A stretch of 64,000 nt of DNA, taken from Megalonaias nervosa (lineage: Eukaryota > Mollusca > Bivalvia > Unionida > Unionidae). Under the pieces are notes generated by a model. That model made no database searches. It worked only from the letters and a program-made list of their open reading frames with translations, and was not told the origin of the DNA. Numbering within the stretch: position 1 is the first letter of the stretch; each line of letters starts with the position of its first letter. This document shows, piece after piece, positions 49,401 through 57,670 of the stretch. Where the stretch lies: NCBI GenBank assembly GCA_016617855.1, contig JAECUM010009463.1:36310-100309 (forward strand), read 5' to 3'. The position numbers and the translations under genes are program-made.

Positions 49401-50249
49401 TTTGTTTGGTTGGAATCCAACTGTTAAATTTATCGCTATACCCACGCCATTTGACTAAACTTTTATCTCCTTTCTTTCTGATCACTTTTTCGATCACGAA
49501 AACATCCTGATCAGTTTTCTGTAGTTCTTGTTCGTAAAAACTACCTATGATAGGTTCCCCTGCCAGATCTTTTAAAGCGTACGTTACAGGTATTGTCAAC
49601 AGTACTTTATCAACCACAAATACCTCTTCGCTCCAGTTTGGAGTAAATCCTTTTGAAAATACCTTTTTTATCAAAGAAATTCTAACTTTATCACCGACCT
49701 TAAATTTATGTCTGCGGTACATGTTTTCATTTGCCAATACCGGATTCTTAACAGCTTTTTTCGGTGTCATTTTGATGGTTCGGTGTTTGGTATTATTATA
49801 TTCACCTACGATTCGAGATAGGTCACCAATATACCTGTTGGTGTTTTTAGCTGTCAAATGCTTGTGTATTTTTTCGTTTAGCGTGCGATTAAATCTCTCG
49901 ACAACAACGCTTTTACCTTCGTTTCCTGTAACGTATTTTTTTATGTTATTTTGTTCTAGAAACTGTTCAAACATTTTGTTAAAAAACTCTGGTCCATGAT
50001 CAGTCCAGATTTTATTTGGCTTTCTTTCTGTACTCGTTATTATTCGTCTTAGTGCATCAGTCATGGAAGTCCCTGTCTTATCCGAAACAGGTACACTGAA
50101 AGCGTATTTACTAAAAACGTCTATAACATTAAACAAATACCTTTTGTTATCGTTAAACTGAGCCAGATTAGACACATCCACCAAATCTATTGCCCAAATA
50201 TCATCTACACCATTTGCGACAACTTTACGTCTCGGAAACTTTTTTTTTT
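49390..50249 (-). CDS. Retrovirus-like integrase with C-terminal chromodomain, read from a -1 frame
   Basis: DDE integrase: first catalytic Asp in DDIWAIDLVDV, second in KIWTDHGPEFF, Glu in VVVERFNRTLNEK. A C-terminal chromodomain (VFVIEKVIRKKGDKSLVKW, then SDKFNSWI) suggests targeting to modified chromatin. The open part has no AUG at its start: the core begins in the frame that emerges at an A10 run (T10 at 50240-50249) inside the PLA2-like gene, one base back from the PLA2 frame. In relatives I know, a PLA2-like domain, a linker and integrase can form one polyprotein, so the natural product may be a fusion made by -1 slippage, or the frame is broken by a one-base loss. Otherwise intact. 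Confidence 0.85.
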
Positions 50250-50723
50250 AGTCCTGTGTAATTCGACTGCAAGATCATCGTATACTTTATTTCCAAGCCC
50301 TAACTTATACTTTGCTCCAATCATTCCCTGAACAAATCTTCTATCAAAACGTTCTCGTAGATTTGTTGGCTCCATATCACGAAGTTCGTCTAACATCACT
50401 TTATCACAATCTGATTTTGAATTTTCATGATCACGATAACAAATATCATGTCGCATTGCTATTGCATCCACTTGATTATACGGCTCTTGTCCTGGTAAAG
50501 GATTATCGTTTTCATCTAGTTGTTGATCTAGCGGATTGTAAGGACCTGTATACCGATGACCTGGCAAAGTCCAACCGCCTTTTGGTTTTGGTAATTTTCC
50601 AATTAGTTTATGTAAATCTATACCTGTACCTAATATTTCTCTGTTGTTACAACATTGGCAGTATGCGACAAGTTTATTTTGCTCAAGACACAAATCTCTG
50701 TCAGAATCACAATTGCATATCAT
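50205..50723 (-). CDS. Parvovirus-type phospholipase A2 protein
   Basis: 172 residues from ATG 50723. The PLA2 core is plain: a calcium-loop segment RYTGPYNPL (about 58-65) and the catalytic pair in DAIAMRHDICY (His92-Asp93), followed by a helix with DKVMLDEL. An N-terminal cysteine cluster (CNCDSD, CQCCNN) could bind metal. In parvoviruses such a domain breaches the endosomal membrane during entry; Polinton/adintovirus copies are presumed to do the same. The last 15 codons lie beyond the A10 run and overlap the integrase frame, and are probably not the original C-terminus. Next upstream gene is the zinc ribbon, 9 bases away. Confidence 0.85.
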   Translation of the reverse strand: MICNCDSDRDLCLEQNKLVAYCQCCNNREILGTGIDLHKLIGKLPKPKGGWTLPGHRYTGPYNPLDQQLDENDNPLPGQEPYNQVDAIAMRHDICYRDHENSKSDCDKVMLDELRDMEPTNLRERFDRRFVQGMIGAKYKLGLGNKVYDDLAVELHRTKKKSFRDVKLSQMV

Positions 50724-50732
50724 TTTTATATT

Positions 50733-50933
50733 TTAATCGTCTACTAAAATAACCTCCCGACAACCAGCGCCTAGCGACTTTGTCTCTGGAGACGTTTTCT
50801 TTAAAAACATATTTTTTCTTTTTCCACAGATTGCGCAAAAACTTTTTAACATCATCCTGTTGTTTCTTGTTTTTTCTGTTGTTTCATTAACATTTTCTGT
50901 TTTAGTTCTACACTTGAGACAGTATGTTGACAT
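50733..50933 (-). CDS. DUF5679-type zinc-ribbon protein
   Basis: 66 residues from ATG 50933. Two CxxC knuckles, YCLKC near the N-terminus and CAICG about 27 residues later, with the intervening basic/Asn-rich segment and the hydrophobic-basic end (KRKNMFLKK) typical of the small DUF5679 family seen in Polintons, mimiviruses and phages. Probable zinc-binding nucleic-acid or protein adaptor; biochemical role unknown. It sits between PLA2 and protease in the minus-strand module. Confidence 0.7.
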   Translation of the reverse strand: MSTYCLKCRTKTENVNETTEKTRNNRMMLKSFCAICGKRKNMFLKKTSPETKSLGAGCREVILVDD

Positions 50934-50971
50934 TATATATTTATAAGTTTAGATAAAATTATTAGTAAGCT

Positions 50972-51415
50972 TTAGATATCTTTACAAAAATTGATTGCAA
51001 TCTCATCATTAGCGTGAGAAGGTTGCTTATCAAACTGTAAAATAAATTTTAAAAAATCAGCGCTTTCACTTCGGGACATCTGTCGGATAAACATAATACA
51101 ATAATATCCGCAAGCAGACGTTCCAACAGGTTGGAGTTGATTTGACGAATAATATATTTTCTTATACTTTTTTTTCATATACTTTTTTATTACATCGCTT
51201 GGAGGAAGTCCAAACGAGTCAAAATAATACTTATTATAAACTGCTACCCAATGCGTACCGGATCCGTCATTAAAATCTTGTATATTTATAACACATGAAC
51301 TTGCAGCTGATGGTGGTTTTATTGATGCGAGTTCATCTTTAGAATACACTCCATGAAATCCAGTAACTGATTTTAACTTATCTATTATCTCAAAATTGCT
51401 TAGCGGGGTGGTCGT
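50972..51415 (-). CDS. Adenain-like cysteine protease (virion maturation), no AUG start
   Basis: Ulp1/adenain-fold protease that cleaves precursor capsid proteins. Catalytic elements in order: His in GSGTHWVAVY, acidic residue in YFDSFGLPP, Gln in SNQLQPVG and Cys in TSACGYYCIMF. The domain begins near LSNFEIIDKL, as in relatives, but the frame has no ATG until far inside the enzyme; it is open upstream only through a TTG and overlaps the pX-like gene. An ACG at 51413-51415 lies at the expected position. Alternatives: -1 frameshifting from the pX-like frame (which has an A9 run), splicing, or loss of the start codon. The coordinates given use the ACG. Confidence 0.8.
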   Translation of the reverse strand, partial: TTTPLSNFEIIDKLKSVTGFHGVYSKDELASIKPPSAASSCVINIQDFNDGSGTHWVAVYNKYYFDSFGLPPSDVIKKYMKKKYKKIYYSSNQLQPVGTSACGYYCIMFIRQMSRSESADFLKFILQFDKQPSHANDEIAINFCKDI

Positions 51416-51642
51416 GTTCCCGGTAATGTTAGGCCACGTCCGATTCCTAAAAGATTTGGCAGTAGACTTCCCGCTAGTCCCGCCAAAAGTGGAGCAAACG
51501 GAATAATTCCTCCTTGTTTTGGTGTTGTTTTCTTTTTTTTTGTTGTTTTCTTTTTTTCTGTTTTCTTTTTTTCTGCCGATTTTGTTGTTTTCTTTTTTTC
51601 TGCCGATTTTGTTGTTGGTGATTTCTTTTTCCGTTGTGGCAT
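51400..51642 (-). CDS. pX-like basic protein with hydrophobic segment
   Basis: 80 residues from ATG 51642. The first 45 residues are almost only Lys, Thr, Glu and Ser in KKKTTK-type repeats; then GGIIPFAPLLAGLAGSLLP forms a hydrophobic, Gly/Pro-containing segment, and the end is basic (RPPR). Adenovirus pX and related Polinton core peptides combine DNA-condensing basic tails with membrane-active segments, so a virion core role is likely. Its end overlaps the protease region. The A9 run at 51533-51541 (T on the + strand) lies in the basic part. Confidence 0.65.
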   Translation of the reverse strand: MPQRKKKSPTTKSAEKKKTTKSAEKKKTEKKKTTKKKKTTPKQGGIIPFAPLLAGLAGSLLPNLLGIGRGLTLPGTRPPR

Positions 51643-51666
51643 TATAATATATCAATTACATAAAAT

Positions 51667-52068
51667 TTATAATTTTTTTATTCCACTTCCACGAATGATA
51701 CCATTACCTTCGACTGCTTTCTTCGTTGCGCCAGATATTGCTCCAGACGCTGCTGCTAGTCCTAATGTTCCCAACACCGGCAAAACTTTAGGTAATATTG
51801 TACTAGTTAATACTGATAATACCGGACCAAGAAAACCACCTTCTTTTGCCATCGCTGTCATTTGTGCAGCACTCAAATTTAAAACAAAACCTTTTTTACG
51901 ATCATACTTCTTTACCTGATTTTTTGTTAGCATTAGCTTCGTCAAAATACCATCAGAAATATTAGGATTGATTTTTAATGATACCTGTTCTCGCTTTGCA
52001 ATAGCAGCTACTAACTTTTTAACCTGACCATCAGTCAAATACACTTCTTTTGCAACGTATTTTACCAT
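51667..52068 (-). CDS. Small virion protein with C-terminal hydrophobic segment
   Basis: 133 residues from ATG 52068. N-terminal helical part with basic residues (DGQVKKLVAAIAKREQVSLK), a central KKGFVLNLSAAQMTAMAKEGG phrase split around KGF and GG that recurs in Polinton small proteins, and a Gly/Ala/Leu-rich hydrophobic stretch (about 78-120) ending with a basic tail. This organisation (K/R-rich body, 'KxGGFLxPLL' then membrane-active end) resembles adenovirus pVI/pX-like minor virion proteins. Lies between protease/pX and the major capsid gene, 21 bases from the latter. Confidence 0.6.
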   Translation of the reverse strand: MVKYVAKEVYLTDGQVKKLVAAIAKREQVSLKINPNISDGILTKLMLTKNQVKKYDRKKGFVLNLSAAQMTAMAKEGGFLGPVLSVLTSTILPKVLPVLGTLGLAAASGAISGATKKAVEGNGIIRGSGIKKL

Positions 52069-52088
52069 TTTTATACAACAACTGTAGA

Positions 52089-53627
52089 TTAAACTTGAAC
52101 GGTCATTTTACCTCCAATAGAATCTATTGTGAAAAATCTATCACTGATCACTAATGCATATACGTATAACGGCGCTATTGGGACCGCTCCAAGCGTCCAA
52201 GTAATTTCAATATCCGCTGTGCTGTCTACAACTCGCTCGTTATGTTTACTAACATCAAAATGAAAGATAGGATACAGTGTACGAAATTCCTCTGCTGATA
52301 TTTGAGTTCCATCTTCAACATCTTGATATTTTTGAATTGCGTCAAGCAGATACATGTACGGTCGAGTAATATTTTTATTAGCGTCATCTGCAAAATTGCA
52401 CTCTATCCCTCGTTCTGGATATTGCCTTGAATTTAATCTAGCGTGTATTCTTCTGACATCAGCGTGGTCAAATATTGCATTATTCTGTTGTTGGTTACCT
52501 CGTCGGGCGTGCTGTTGAAATACGACAAATATATTTCTCGGCAGTTGTTCGCTTGATGTTGTTGTAACCCTCCACGTATAGTCGGTAGTATTTGGAACCG
52601 CTGTCTGATATATCTTATGCTGCTTAAAGTAAATTCTATTTGTATGCTTATCAAGTAAGCTGTTTATTTCTGACATTTTAGTGATCGACGGTGTTACACG
52701 TGGTATCCACAAAGCAAGTTTGTTTATGATAAACTGTACATCAGCCCCTCCAGATCTAAACAAGCAATCGTTTTGATCTGCTCGATCTAAAATAAGAGTA
52801 TGTTTTACTCCGCGAAATACTTTATCATGATCACGACAAAAGCCGAAAATCATACTTAGTGGAAGCATCATTGTAATCTGACGCGATCCTGCTGCAAGTT
52901 CTCTTCGCCTAGCAAAACCTTCGTTATAACGTGGATTTTTTACGCTAATTGAGTTATTAATCAAATTTAACATTGCAACACCGTTCGCATCTGCAGCTGG
53001 TGGGGTTATACCAAAATTATTACAAGCAGCAATAAGTGATACTCTTGTAGCGTCTGCATCAGCGGCTGCAGCTGGTGGGGCTATACCAAAATTAGCAGCA
53101 TTAGCGATAAGAAAATTTCTTACAATTACAACATCTGCAGCTGCATCAGCCCCGTGTACTAAAACACCTTTGGAGAAAAGTTCAATCGATCCAGCTAAAC
53201 CCCGTCCAGTATCTTTAAACCACATCATGTTCGTTGCTGTTGATCTCGAGTAATCATCTGAAAATGAAATAAGATTTAAAATTGTACTTGCAACTTGTAG
53301 ATGACCTGAAATATCCTCAACAGTTTGATTGGCCAGTTGATATCTAGCACTTTTAAATAAGCACCAGCCGTTATTAATAAGAGCTACTTCTGCTCCAACT
53401 GCAATGGCAGCAGGTGGAACATCTGTTGTCATAATCTGACCACGAACTTCTAACATAGCCTTATGCGGCAGTAGAAATACGTCTTCGTCTCTGGTATTAA
53501 AAGTTCTAATACCAGCTTTGTTTGGTTCGTTAGAATTTTCATCGAGATACTCAACATACTCAAATTCTGTCACATCGTTGTCGATGTCATAAGTTTCTGT
53601 TAAATTGAGATAAGTTTTAGCAGACAT
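52089..53627 (-). CDS. Hexon-like double jelly-roll major capsid protein
   Basis: 512 residues from ATG 53627. Family landmarks: N-terminal TYLNLTETYDID, an early 'RDEDVFLLPHKAMLEVRGQ' segment, NNGWCLFKSARYQLANQTVE, RQITMMLPLSMIFGFCRDHDK and YPIFHFDVSKHNE near the C-terminus, with an end of MTVQV. Length matches Polinton MCPs. It forms pseudo-hexameric trimers that tile the icosahedral shell. A tandem duplication of 25 codons (FGIAPPA / FGITPPA, about residues 190-225) sits between the first and second jelly rolls or in a surface loop. The frame is intact, between the pVI-like and pX-like genes. Confidence 0.9.
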   Translation of the reverse strand: MSAKTYLNLTETYDIDNDVTEFEYVEYLDENSNEPNKAGIRTFNTRDEDVFLLPHKAMLEVRGQIMTTDVPPAAIAVGAEVALINNGWCLFKSARYQLANQTVEDISGHLQVASTILNLISFSDDYSRSTATNMMWFKDTGRGLAGSIELFSKGVLVHGADAAADVVIVRNFLIANAANFGIAPPAAAADADATRVSLIAACNNFGITPPAADANGVAMLNLINNSISVKNPRYNEGFARRRELAAGSRQITMMLPLSMIFGFCRDHDKVFRGVKHTLILDRADQNDCLFRSGGADVQFIINKLALWIPRVTPSITKMSEINSLLDKHTNRIYFKQHKIYQTAVPNTTDYTWRVTTTSSEQLPRNIFVVFQQHARRGNQQQNNAIFDHADVRRIHARLNSRQYPERGIECNFADDANKNITRPYMYLLDAIQKYQDVEDGTQISAEEFRTLYPIFHFDVSKHNERVVDSTADIEITWTLGAVPIAPLYVYALVISDRFFTIDSIGGKMTVQV

Positions 53628-53651
53628 TATTCTATAAGATTATATAAAATT

Positions 53652-54014
53652 TTATTGCGGCACTGTTACTTTAGATATTAACTTTTGTATGATCTGCTCG
53701 CCCTTTGGTGATAATAGTTTTTTTGTTGTTGTTATCATAGCTCGCTGAGTTTCTTTGGTTGGAGCGATTTCTGAGATAGCTTGGTTTATTTCGGCTTGCG
53801 TCTTAGGTTCGCCTTTTAGTTTATCAGTTATTTTTTGTCCAACCGCAGTCCCAGCGGCAGATGCAGCTCCAGTTGCAAAAGCTTTACCCGCGTCAAGTGC
53901 AATTGGCGCAACTTTACGAGCTAGTCCTGGAACATTTTCAACAATTTTAGTAAATATATTTCCAAAAAATCCTCCTACTATTTTTCTTCTATAAACTTTT
54001 TTTCTTTGGTTCAT
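53652..54014 (-). CDS. Minor virion protein, pVI-like
   Basis: 120 residues from ATG 54014. A short basic N-terminus (QRKKVYRRK), an amphipathic/hydrophobic stretch (GGFFGNIFTKIVENVPGLA), then a Gly/Ala-rich region (FATGAASAAGTAVGQ) and a charged helical C-terminal half. An N-terminal amphipathic helix after a basic leader is how adenovirus pVI disrupts endosomal membranes and links hexon to core. Family identity is suggested, not proven. It lies between the MCP and penton-like genes, all on the minus strand with about 20-base spacers. Confidence 0.6.
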   Translation of the reverse strand: MNQRKKVYRRKIVGGFFGNIFTKIVENVPGLARKVAPIALDAGKAFATGAASAAGTAVGQKITDKLKGEPKTQAEINQAISEIAPTKETQRAMITTTKKLLSPKGEQIIQKLISKVTVPQ

Positions 54015-54038
54015 TATATTCGATGTTGTATATAATTT

Positions 54039-54797
54039 TTACTTTTGTTCGCGTATTTGTAAATAATAAGTTACAACTTCATTGTTAAGATACAATTGTT
54101 TTCCTGACTGGTCTGTCAATTGCATTGTTATACTTGATATTTGATTTTCAAGATTCAAAGGATAATAGATAATATGCCGTGGTTCTATTTGCATGAGAGA
54201 ACCTGGCGGAACTTCTGGTGAAAAACTGTAAATCGTTTGACCCTTGCTACCTTTTGATGTGTAAGAGCCAGAAGCAATAGAACAATTTACTAATATGGTA
54301 TTTACTTCTGTTATGTTTACTGGCAGTTCACTGTCATAGGTAATAACCTTATCATAAGCTTCGTAACTTTTTTCAGTAAATCCTAACAGTTGTGCAATAT
54401 TTCTTTCTCTTGGTTCAAAATCGATTTTCATATTCTTCAAAGTTATCCTAGCTCGCAATGTGTTATAATTCGCCGCCAACTCAAAATTATCAGCCACCCC
54501 GCCATCTTTCTCTATGATCTCTTTGATTATCTTGTTTAGATCGGTAATATTATAAGCTCCTTGTGGAATTTTTACTTTTTTTGTTGGAAATATTACATTT
54601 TTTTTAAAAGTAGTAAACCAAAAGCTATCATTAACATCAGTTTTCACATTAGGCATAGCATTCCAGCAAGTACAAGAAATTAGCCCAATCTCATATTGTT
54701 TTGCAGGATCTAGTTGTATAGGCGGAACATAATTTACAGAAAAATTTGCGCTATCTTGCGCAGACTCACCAGAGTTTAGTAATAATGTTGTTTGCAT
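54039..54797 (-). CDS. Penton-like minor capsid protein (jelly roll)
   Basis: 252 residues from ATG 54797. It begins TTLLLNSGESAQDS, like the NSSM-type N-termini of Polinton pentons, with YEIGLISCTCWNAMPNV, PQGAYNITDLNKII, LLGF and the C-terminal block MQLTDQSGKQLYLNNEVV typical of the family. It forms the pentamers at the twelve vertices. A homologue in pieces is present in fragment C (59930-61293), and only the first codons of a relative remain in element A. Intact; 24 bases from the pVI-like gene. Confidence 0.82.
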   Translation of the reverse strand: MQTTLLLNSGESAQDSANFSVNYVPPIQLDPAKQYEIGLISCTCWNAMPNVKTDVNDSFWFTTFKKNVIFPTKKVKIPQGAYNITDLNKIIKEIIEKDGGVADNFELAANYNTLRARITLKNMKIDFEPRERNIAQLLGFTEKSYEAYDKVITYDSELPVNITEVNTILVNCSIASGSYTSKGSKGQTIYSFSPEVPPGSLMQIEPRHIIYYPLNLENQISSITMQLTDQSGKQLYLNNEVVTYYLQIREQK

Positions 54798-54806
54798 TTA
54801 TACATA

Positions 54807-55907
54807 TTATTTTACAAAAATCAAATCGCGGTGTAAAGTTTCATATTCGTCAGATGTTAATAACTCGCTTGATCTTAGATGATCAAGTATGTCAATGATC
54901 TCATTATCAATTTCAACACTATCATTCCCAGCTTCTTTAGAAGATATTAATAACATTAACCTACCTATCATTTCAGTAGTTGAAGTAAATATTTTCACAC
55001 CAATTCCTATTCTTGCTTTTCTAATTTTCTCTACACGGTTTTTATCGAGCATAAGAAATTTTCTTTTAAAATTCCACCCTTTACCAAAAGGTTTTTCTCT
55101 ACTATTTTTTGCTGTTTCTTTAAACATGAAAGCAATGACACCGTATCTCATTATATCATGAAGTCGTTGCATATCCACCAATTCCTCAGCTGTGTTTATT
55201 TCCTCTTTAACAGTATCTCCATATATTTTTATATTATCTAATCTATTAGTTAATGCTAGATATTCTTCATCAGTCCACTTACTTATATTATCAATATCTC
55301 TTATATTTTCTTTCTCTAAAAATTCATCATATTCATCACCAGCTATCGTATTATTTGAATTTTTTATAAAAAAACGTCTTTGTTCATCAACATCCATAAA
55401 CTTTACAGTAGCCTTACCAACTCTTTGTTGCTCCTCTTTGATATCTTTTATTTCTCCTGATAGATCTGTGATAATATTAGTTATTCTTTGCGTTGTTAAC
55501 TCCGCTAATCTTCGCTCAAGTTCTAGCGGATTGTTTATCAACCGATTTGTTTCAGCCTGTCTAGCAACAGGATCAGCTATATTTGCTGTAAGTGACTCAG
55601 CTAGTTTTCTTTTGTCTTCATCGGATCTAGAAACGATTTTTGCAGCAGTTGCTTCTTGTTGTTCTTTAACAAATCCAACCAAACCTTTTTCTTGCAGTTG
55701 TTTCAGTTCTTCTTCTGATAGTGATTTAGTTTCAGGTTGTTTACCTAATATTGCTTCAGTTACTGGTCTGAAAATCTTAGCTGTTGTTTCTGTAGCAGTC
55801 ACTTGTCCACGTCGTGCTTGCTGTACTTTTTGCTTAAGTGATGCATGAGATTGAGCAAGTTTTTTTAGATCTTCTATATTTTGTCTATATTTTGCTCGTT
55901 TGTCCAT
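54807..55907 (-). CDS. Coiled-coil-rich hypothetical protein, 366 residues
   Basis: Start taken at ATG 55907 (MDKRAKYRQN); the frame is open to 56030, but that part is the shadow of the ATPase gene. Nearly the whole protein is charged and helical: KKLAQSHASLKQKVQQARR, QATAAKIVSRSDEDKRKL, LTTQRITNIITDLSGEIKDI and IDNEIIDILDHLRSSELL. Predicted coiled coils; no signal peptide or membrane span. Large helical proteins next to the ATPase occur in several Polintons without known function; scaffold, portal-accessory or tail roles are all possible. Overlap or close spacing with both neighbours supports co-expression with the virion module. Confidence 0.65.
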   Translation of the reverse strand: MDKRAKYRQNIEDLKKLAQSHASLKQKVQQARRGQVTATETTAKIFRPVTEAILGKQPETKSLSEEELKQLQEKGLVGFVKEQQEATAAKIVSRSDEDKRKLAESLTANIADPVARQAETNRLINNPLELERRLAELTTQRITNIITDLSGEIKDIKEEQQRVGKATVKFMDVDEQRRFFIKNSNNTIAGDEYDEFLEKENIRDIDNISKWTDEEYLALTNRLDNIKIYGDTVKEEINTAEELVDMQRLHDIMRYGVIAFMFKETAKNSREKPFGKGWNFKRKFLMLDKNRVEKIRKARIGIGVKIFTSTTEMIGRLMLLISSKEAGNDSVEIDNEIIDILDHLRSSELLTSDEYETLHRDLIFVK

Positions 55908-55932
55908 TATTATTATTATAAAATTTACAAAA

Positions 55933-56610
55933 TTACCGTAAGTAAGTGTCAATACAACAGCGAAACATTTTAGTTGGATCATTTGTAAATTTATCAAACA
56001 AGAAAAAGTTGTATTTGTCCTTTGTAGCATTACGATAAAGTTCGATAAATTTATCTTTGGTTACGTCACCGCATTGCTCGTACGCAATATTTCTAACATC
56101 AACATTGTCCAGTCCTGGAAATAATATGAAACAACCAGTATTTCGCCTTATAAATCTATCAACATTATAGTATCCTTGAGCAAGATAAACAGAATTACAC
56201 AGTTTGTTACGTGACAGTGAGAAATACGATCTTATTTTTTCCATTTCCTTGTTATTTAGCGGAATATCGTCAAAAACCACTATCTTATGTTCATCTGCAT
56301 CAAGTTGGTTAACCGGAGTAAGATCTTCTGGCTGTCTAATTATGAAAAAATCTTCACCAGTCTCAAAATCATCACGAAGCTTGTCATTATACCTGCTTAA
56401 TAACTCATACTTATCTTGCTGTGGATTGATCGTGTAAATATAAACTTTATCGTAGTTAAAGTTATCAGCAAGAAGCAAGTTCATAAGCAAATTTGTTTTT
56501 CCCGATCCAGTTCGTCCAACAATAAGATAATGACAATCAGGAAGTTCATTGTTATGTTTATGCTTCACCAGTCTCTCTGTATCAAAGTTTAATATCGATG
56601 ATTTTGCCAT
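55933..56610 (-). CDS. A32/FtsK-like genome packaging ATPase
   Basis: 225 residues from ATG 56610. Walker A GRTGSGKT (residues 32-39) and Walker B KIVVFDDI (109-116), then a sensor-like SRNKLCNSVYLAQGYYN region and a C-terminal CIDTYLR. Family members are about 220-270 residues. It powers DNA packaging into the capsid. It diverges from the fibre gene across a 51-base spacer, and the coiled-coil gene follows 25 bases after its stop. Intact; distinct from the element A ATPase in its Walker A surroundings. Confidence 0.9.
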   Translation of the reverse strand: MAKSSILNFDTERLVKHKHNNELPDCHYLIVGRTGSGKTNLLMNLLLADNFNYDKVYIYTINPQQDKYELLSRYNDKLRDDFETGEDFFIIRQPEDLTPVNQLDADEHKIVVFDDIPLNNKEMEKIRSYFSLSRNKLCNSVYLAQGYYNVDRFIRRNTGCFILFPGLDNVDVRNIAYEQCGDVTKDKFIELYRNATKDKYNFFLFDKFTNDPTKMFRCCIDTYLR

Positions 56611-56661
56611 TTTAGATAATATTATACTAGTGTGGATAATTTTATGTAAGACAGTAAGATA
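56611..56661. promoter_or_regulatory. 51-bp divergent promoter between ATPase and fibre genes
   Basis: The only DNA between two start codons on opposite strands. It holds TAATATTATA next to the ATPase and GGATAATTTTATG toward the fibre gene. Many element B genes have ATAATATAAT-like sequences within 10-20 bases of the start codon (for example at 48922, 57662 and 59925), unlike the TATAAAA boxes of element A. Confidence 0.5.
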
Positions 56662-57636
56662 ATGAGTTACTATACAAAATTTGGAACATTAGCCGGAGAT
56701 ATATCAACAGAAGGATATCAAGGTGACTTATCTAAGTACGCAACTCTTGATCAGCTTAAAAATGAAATCGATAATTTACTAAATATTACTAGTGTAGATG
56801 AAAATGAAGTTGTAATTTTCCAGGACAAACAAGGACGCTTGAAGACGAGTAATATAAAACTATCAGATGTACTTGTACGAAATCCTGATGGGAATGTTGA
56901 TATGAAACAAAAAAAGATTACCTACCTTGAGAACCCAACTGATGAAAATGACGCATCAACAAAAAAATACGTTGATGATCAGGAATCAAAGTATGTGTTG
57001 GCCAATGGTGGTATGATGCGTGCGTTTCTCAACATGAACAATAATAGCATTACTAACCTCAGAACACCAGAGACAGATTTTGATGCAGTTAATAAAAAAT
57101 ACGTTGATGATAAGGAAGCTCCAATGAACAATGAAATTACCGCGTTCAAAACTGATTATGCCGGTCACGTCCAAACTTTTCAAATTTTTCGCAGAAACGT
57201 AAACAGAACCCTTAATGAATTTTTTGGAAATCCACCAACTGTCGACATAAAACTCGTTGATATCGATACAAAACTCGTTAATATTATTAGTGGAATCCCT
57301 GATATTGTTAAAAAAACTAATTTGGTTAAAATTCCTCATCAGCAGATTAAAAATATTGTATATGTAGTTGCATCTGGCTCTGATACGTGGACGCCAGAAA
57401 ATAAAATTATCAAATATACCGCAGAAGTAGCTGGTGTATATAGGATCTCCGTACTTAGCGCTGCAGATTTTGAAATATCCACCACATCTCCGTCAACTGG
57501 TAATTTTTCTAAAACTTTATCTGTACTGATAGGTAAAGATTCTGAGGTAATGTTTACTCTGGAATCGTCTGATATATCTATGGCCTCAGCTAATTATTGG
57601 TGGTGTTTGGAATTTGTAACTCAACTAATTACTTAA
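56662..57636 (+). CDS. Fibre/adhesin-like protein with N-M-N-x-I-x-N-L repeats
   Basis: 324 residues from ATG 56662. The shaft contains repeats of the phage-tail-fibre type: MKQKKITYLENPTDENDAST followed by KKYVDD, then NGGMMRAFLNMNNNSITNL followed by DAVNKKYVDD. A helical linker follows (QIFRRNVNRTLNEFFGN), and a C-terminal head from about residue 240 (IIKYTAEVAGVYRISVLSA). Such proteins form trimeric shafts with a receptor-binding head, so this is the probable attachment protein. The head is also conserved in fragment C. It is followed by the 2TM gene 34 bases later on the same strand. Confidence 0.75.
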   Translation: MSYYTKFGTLAGDISTEGYQGDLSKYATLDQLKNEIDNLLNITSVDENEVVIFQDKQGRLKTSNIKLSDVLVRNPDGNVDMKQKKITYLENPTDENDASTKKYVDDQESKYVLANGGMMRAFLNMNNNSITNLRTPETDFDAVNKKYVDDKEAPMNNEITAFKTDYAGHVQTFQIFRRNVNRTLNEFFGNPPTVDIKLVDIDTKLVNIISGIPDIVKKTNLVKIPHQQIKNIVYVVASGSDTWTPENKIIKYTAEVAGVYRISVLSAADFEISTTSPSTGNFSKTLSVLIGKDSEVMFTLESSDISMASANYWWCLEFVTQLIT

Positions 57637-57670
57637 TCAAACCTGGGGATTATGTAAATAAAATATTATA

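Noticed and set aside
54889..55848. Plus-strand frames rich in Ser, Leu and Ile opposite the coiled-coil gene
   Set aside because: Antisense shadows of a helical, charged protein; they lack start context and family features.
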